64,000 bases of DNA from Trissonchulus latispiculum (lineage: Eukaryota > Nematoda > Enoplea > Enoplida > Ironidae). Location of the stretch: NCBI GenBank assembly GCA_030248195.1, contig JASAND010007780.1, positions 1 through 64,000 of the forward strand, in the 5' to 3' direction. The translations under genes were made by a program, and so were the position numbers. Below, piece by piece: positions 58,894 to 64,000 of this stretch (positions within the stretch are counted from its first letter, which is position 1; each line of letters begins with the position of its first letter). The notes under the pieces were generated by a model, which saw nothing but the letters and a program-made list of their open reading frames with translations, had not been told where the DNA came from and searched no databases.

Positions 58894-61800
58894 CTCATTT
58901 TCTTGATGTAAATGCTGTTTGTATCTCTACGGAGATCCGCGGGCCACTGCAGTCCTCTTTCTGTGCATAGCACAGTCAGAGTGGTTTTGATAAAACCTTC
59001 TCTGACTATGTTGCAGCACAGATAGAGCCGAGCTGGCTGTCCTTCTTGGACAACCAGGCACGAGCTCCAGAGACTAGTTCTCTCTGGGTAAGAGCGCTCA
59101 CAGCGCCCATTGGCTCTCTCCTGTTCGGACTAAGGCTTCGGCCTTAGTGACTGCAGGCAGGCGTTTTTCATTATTTCTCTATGATTAATGCCTTGTATCC
59201 TTCGTGGATCCGCCTGCTGGCCCGCGTTTACCTCATTTTCTTGATGTAAATGCTGTTTGTATCTCTACGGAGATCCGCGGGCCACTGCAGTCCTCTTTCT
59301 GTGCATAGCACAGTCAGAGTGGTTTTGATAAAACCTTCTCTGACTATGTTGCAGCACAGATAGAGCCGAGCTGGCTGTCCTTCTTGGACAACCAGGCAGG
59401 AGCTCCAGAGACTAGTTCTCTCTGGGTAAGAGCGCTCACAGCGCCCATTGGCTCTCTCCTGTTCGGACTAAGGCTTCGGCCTTAGTGACTGCAGGCAGGC
59501 GTTTTTCATTATTTCTCTATGATTAATGCCTTGTATCCTTCGTGGATCCGCCTGCTGGCCCGCGTTTACCTCATTTTCTTGATGTAAATGCTGTTTGTAT
59601 CTCTACGGAGATCCGCGGGCCACTGCAGTCCTCTTTCTGTGCATACCACAGTCAGAGTGGTTTTGATAAAACCTTCTCTGACTATGTTGCAGCACAGATA
59701 GAGCCGAGCTGGCTGTCCTTCTTGGACAACCAGGCAGGAGCTCCAGAGACTAGTTCTCTCTGGGTAAGAGCGCTCACAGCGCCCATTGGCTCTCTCCTGT
59801 TCGGACTAAGGCTTCGGCCTTAGTGACTGCAGGCAGGCGTTTTTCATTATTTCTCTATGATTAATGCCTTGTATCCTTCGTGGATCCGCCTGCTGGCCCG
59901 CGTTTACCTCATTTTCTTGATGTAAATGCTGTTTGTATCTCTACGGAGATCCGCGGGCCACTGCAGTCCTCTTTCTGTGCATAGCACAGTCAAAGTGGTT
60001 TTGATAAAACCTTCTCTGACTATGTTGCAGCACAGATAGAGCCGTGCTGGCTGTCCTTCTTGGACAACCAGGCAGGAGCTCCAGAGACTAGTTCTCTCTG
60101 GGTAAGAGCGCTCACAGCGCCCATTGGCTCTCTCCTGTTCGGACTAAGGCTTCGGCCTTAGTGACTGCAGGCAGGCGTTTTTCATTACTTCTCTATGATT
60201 AATGCCTTGTATCCTTCGTGGATCCGCCTGCTGGCCCGCGTTTACCTCATTTTCTTGATGTAAATGCTGTTTGTATCTCTACGGAGATCCGCGGGCCACT
60301 GCAGTCCTCTTTCTGTGCATAGCACAGTCAGAGTGGTTTTGATAAAACCTTCTCTGACTATGTTGCAGCACAGATAGAGCCGAGCTGGCTGTCCTTCTTG
60401 GACAACCAGGCAGGAGCTCCAGAGACTAGTTCTCTCTGGGTAAGAGCGCTCACAGCGCCCATTGGCTCTCTCCTGTTCGGACTAAGGCTTCGGCCTTAGT
60501 GACTGCAGGCAGGCGTTTTTCATTATTTCTCTATGATTAATGCCTTGTATCCTTCGTGGATCCGCCTGCTGGCCCGCGTTTACCTCATTTTCTTGATGTA
60601 AATGCTGTTTGTATCTCTACGGAGATCCGCGGGCCACTGCAGTCCTCTTTCCGTGCATAGCACAGTCAGAGTGGTTTTGATAAAACCTTCTCTGACTATG
60701 TTGCAGCACAGATAGAGCCGAGCTGGCTGTCCTTCTTGGACAACCAGGCAGGAGCTCCAGAGACTAGTTCTCTCTGGGTAAGAGCGCTCACAGCGCCCAT
60801 TGGCTCTCTCCTGTTCGGACTAAGGCTTCGGCCTTAGTGACTGCAGGCAGGCGTTTTTCATTATTTCTCTATGATTAATGCCTTGTATCCTTCGTGGATC
60901 CGCCTGCTGGCCCGCGTTTACCTCATTTTCTTGATGTAAATGCTGTTTGTATCTCTACGGAGATCCGCGGACCACTGCAGTCCTCTTTCTGTGCATAGCA
61001 CAGTCAGAGTGGTTTTGATAAAACCTTCTCTGACTATGTTGCAGCACAGATAGAGCCGAGCTGGCTGTCCTTCTTGGACAACCAGGCAGGAGCTCCAGAG
61101 ACTAGTTCTCTCTGGGTAAGAGCGCTCACAGCGCCCATTGGCTCTCTCCTGTTCGGACTAAGGACTAAGGCTTCGGCCTTAGTGACTGCAGGCAGGCGTT
61201 TTTCATTATTTCTCTATGATTAATGCCTTGTATCCTTCGTGGATCCGCCTGCTGGCCCGCGTTTACCTCATCTTCTTGATGTAAATGCTGTTTGTATCTC
61301 TACGGAGATCCGCGGGCCACTGCAGTCCTCTTTCTGTGCATAGCACAGTCAGAGTGGTTTTGATAAAACCTTCTCTGACTATGTTGCAGCACAGATAGAG
61401 CCGAGCTGGCTGTCCTTCTTGGACAACCAGGCAGGAGCTCCAGAGACTAGTTCTCTCTGGGTAAGAGCGCTCACAGCGCCCATTGGCTCTCTCCTGTTCG
61501 GACTAAGGCTTCGGCCTTAGTGACTGCAGGCAGGCGTTTTTCATTATTTCTCTATGATTAATGCCTTGTATCCTTCGTGGATCCGCCTGCTGGCCCGCGT
61601 TTACCTCATTTTCTTGATGTAAATGCTGTTTGTATCTCTACGGAGATCCGCGGGCCACTGCAGTCCTCTTTCTGTGCATAGCACAGTCAGAGAGGTTTTG
61701 ATAAAACCTTCTCTGGCTATGTTGCAGCACAGATAGAGCCGAGCTGGCTGTCCTTCTGGGACAACCAGGCAGGAGCTCCAGAGACTAGTTCTCTCTGGGT

Positions 61801-64000
61801 AAGAGCGCTCACAGCGCCCATTGGCTCTCTCCTGTTCGGACTAAGGCTTCGGCCTTAGTGACTGCAGGCAGGCGTTTTTCATTATTTCTTTATGATTAAT
61901 GCCTTGTATCCTTCGTGGATCCGCCTGCTGGCCCGCGTTTACCTCATTTTCTTGATGTAAATGCTGTTTGTATCTCTACGGAGATCCGCGGGCCACTGCA
62001 GTCCTCTTTCTGTGCATAGCACAGTCAGAGAGGTTTTGATAAAACCTTCTCTGGCTATGTTGCAGCACAGATAGAGCCGAGCTGGCTGTCCTTCTGGGAC
62101 AACCAGGCAGGAGCTCCAGAGACTAGTTCTCTCTGGGTAAGAGCGCTCACAGCGCCCATTGGCTCTCTCCTGTTCGGACTAAGGCTTCGGCCTTAGTGAC
62201 TGCAGGCAGGCGTTTTTCATTATTTCTTTATGATTAATGCCTTGTATCCTTCGTGGATCCGCCTGCTGGCCCGCGTTTACCTCATTTTCTTGATGTAAAT
62301 GCTGTTTGTATCTCTACGGAGATCCGCGGGCCACTGCAGTCCTCTTTCTGTGCATAGCACAGTCAGAGAGGTTTTGATAAAACCTTCTCTGGCTATGTTG
62401 CAGCACAGATAGAGCCGAGCTGGCTGTCCTTCTGGGACAACCAGGCAGGAGCTCCAGAGACTAGTTCTCTCTGGGTAAGAGCGCTCACAGCGCCCATTGG
62501 CTCTCTCCTGTTCGGACTAAGGCTTCGGCCTTAGTGACTGCAGGCAGGCGTTTTTCATTATTTCTTTATGATTAATGCCTTGTATCCTTCGTGGATCCGC
62601 CTGCTGGCCCGCGTTTACCTCATTTTCTTGATGTAAATGCTGTTTGTATCTCTACGGAGATCCGCGGGCCACTGCAGTCCTCTTTCTGTGCATAGCACAG
62701 TCAGAGAGGTTTTGATAAAACCTTCTCTGGCTATGTTGCAGCACAGATAGAGCCGAGCTGGCTGTCCTTCTGGGACAACCAGGCAGGAGCTCCAGAGACT
62801 AGTTCTCTCTGGGTAAGAGCGCTCACAGCGCCCATTGGCTCTCTCCTGTTCGGACTAAGGCTTCGGCCTTAGTGACTGCAGGCAGGCGTTTTTCATTATT
62901 TCTTTATGATTAATGCCTTGTATCCTTCGTGGATCCGCCTGCTGGCCCGCGTTTACCTCATTTTCTTGATGTAAATGCTGTTTGTATCTCTACGGAGATC
63001 CGCGGGCCACTGCAGTCCTCTTTCTGTGCATAGCACAGTCAGAGAGGTTTTGATAAAACCTTCTCTGGCTATGTTGCAGCACAGATAGAGCCGAGCTGGC
63101 TGTCCTTCTGGGACAACCAGGCAGGAGCTCCAGAGACTAGTTCTCTCTGGGTAAGAGCGCTCACAGCGCCCATTGGCTCTCTCCTGTTCGGACTAAGGCT
63201 TCGGCCTTAGTGACTGCAGGCAGGCGTTTTTCATTATTTCTTTATGATTAATGCCTTGTATCCTTCGTGGATCCGCCTGCTGGCCCGCGTTTACCTCATT
63301 TTCTTGATGTAAATGCTGTTTGTATCTCTACGGAGATCCGCGGGCCACTGCAGTCCTCTTTCTGTGCATAGCACAGTCAGAGAGGTTTTGATAAAACCTT
63401 CTCTGGCTATGTTGCAGCACAGATAGAGCCGAGCTGGCTGTCCTTCTGGGACAACCAGGCAGGAGCTCCAGAGACTAGTTCTCTCTGGGTAAGAGCGCTC
63501 ACAGCGCCCATTGGCTCTCTCCTGTTCGGACTAAGGCTTCGGCCTTAGTGACTGCAGGCAGGCGTTTTTCATTATTTCTTTATGATTAATGCCTTGTATC
63601 CTTCGTGGATCCGCCTGCTGGCCCGCGTTTACCTCATTTTCTTGATGTAAATGCTGTTTGTATCTCTACGGAGATCCGCGGGCCACTGCAGTCCTCTTTC
63701 TGTGCATAGCACAGTCAGAGAGGTTTTGATAAAACCTTCTCTGGCTATGTTGCAGCACAGATAGAGCCGAGCTGGCTGTCCTTCTGGGACAACCAGGCAG
63801 GAGCTCCAGAGACTAGTTCTCTCTGGGTAAGAGCGCTCACAGCGCCCATTGGCTCTCTCCTGTTCGGACTAAGGCTTCGGCCTTAGTGACTGCAGGCAGG
63901 CGTTTTTCATTATTTCTTTATGATTAATGCCTTGTATCCTTCGTGGATCCGCCTGCTGGCCCGCGTTTACCTCATTTTCTTGATGTAAATGCTGTTTGTA
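58894..64000. repeat. 338-bp satellite array, about 15 units, continuing past the window
   Basis: The unit start CTCATTTTCTTGATGTAAAT recurs at 58894, 59232, 59570, 59908, 60246, 60584, 60922, 61267, 61605, 61943, 62281, 62619, 62957, 63295, 63633 and 63971. The period is exactly 338 bp except one 345-bp unit (an extra GGACTAA near 61160). Each unit has many small inverted repeats, including ACTAAGGCttcgGCCTTAGT. The length is not a multiple of three, and most units have a TAG in the one longer frame, so it is not a protein repeat. Units to 61604 and from 61605 form two variant classes. Confidence 0.98.

Noticed and set aside
59542..59823. 93-codon ORF in the 338-bp array
   Set aside because: It depends on a single-unit change of TAG to TAC; other units have the stop, and the period is not a multiple of three.
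58894..64000. Hammerhead ribozyme, spliced-leader RNA or box C/D snoRNA in the 338-bp unit
   Set aside because: I found no CUGANGA/GAAA core, no SL1-like sequence, no Sm-type site, and no paired C and D boxes on either strand.
58894..64000. CRISPR array
   Set aside because: Units are contiguous 338-bp copies without spacers, in a eukaryotic genome.

Overview
The window is nuclear DNA of an animal, almost certainly a nematode. It has spliced genes with GT-AG introns, long AT-rich introns and many mobile elements. The nematode call rests on a four-exon cuticle collagen gene on the minus strand (40393-44586): a Col_cuticle_N-type N-terminal domain, an RTVR processing site, a CGCC cysteine cluster and Gly-X-Y blocks. 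There are no operons of bacterial type, no CRISPR array and no rRNA gene. I cannot fix the species; the repeat load and intron size are unlike compact Caenorhabditis-type genomes.

Three host genes are supported. (1) A PDE8-type high-affinity cAMP phosphodiesterase on the plus strand, with twelve confident exons plus one tentative exon between 1772 and 36657. PAS exons lie at 1772-1939 and 4333-4452, a linker with a PKA-like RKAS site at 28338-29890, and a complete catalytic domain with stop codon from 30791 to 36657. Its 5' end lies left of the window and part of the PAS/linker region was not located. (2) The cuticle collagen gene. (3) An importin-alpha-like armadillo protein (51579-53027, plus strand) in one uninterrupted ORF with no visible importin-beta-binding domain.

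Most of the rest is repetitive. 1-1600: foldback element and a tandem duplication. 4979-6212: hAT-type non-autonomous element with an 8-bp target duplication. 6507-11367: a 4.9-kb block bounded by inverted repeats that holds a 22-bp minisatellite and a foldback element. 11942-12503: Harbinger-like MITE. 14567-18690: Ty3/Gypsy retrotransposon with 105-bp LTRs and a 5-bp target duplication, degenerate in pol. 19.7-35.2 kb: tRNA-derived SINEs, a 395-bp foldback element with 8-bp duplication, microsatellites and a 147-bp satellite. 38.8-40.0 and 47.4-47.9 kb: three GGCCGG-rich hAT-like MITEs. 50098-51353: a 1.26-kb foldback element. 53430-53930: a MITE. 54.9-58.9 kb: an unassigned, non-coding-looking region with a strong TATA/Inr promoter and large hairpins.

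The right end (58894 to beyond 64000) is a 338-bp tandem array with about 15 units visible. Each unit is a chain of short hairpins, one capped by a cTTCGg tetraloop. The array switches sharply between two sequence variants near 61.7 kb. This array, the 105-bp-LTR Gypsy element whose gag start codon sits one base from the LTR, and the family of GGCCGG-rich hAT-like MITEs are the most unusual things here. I did not find a clear new protein-coding system.
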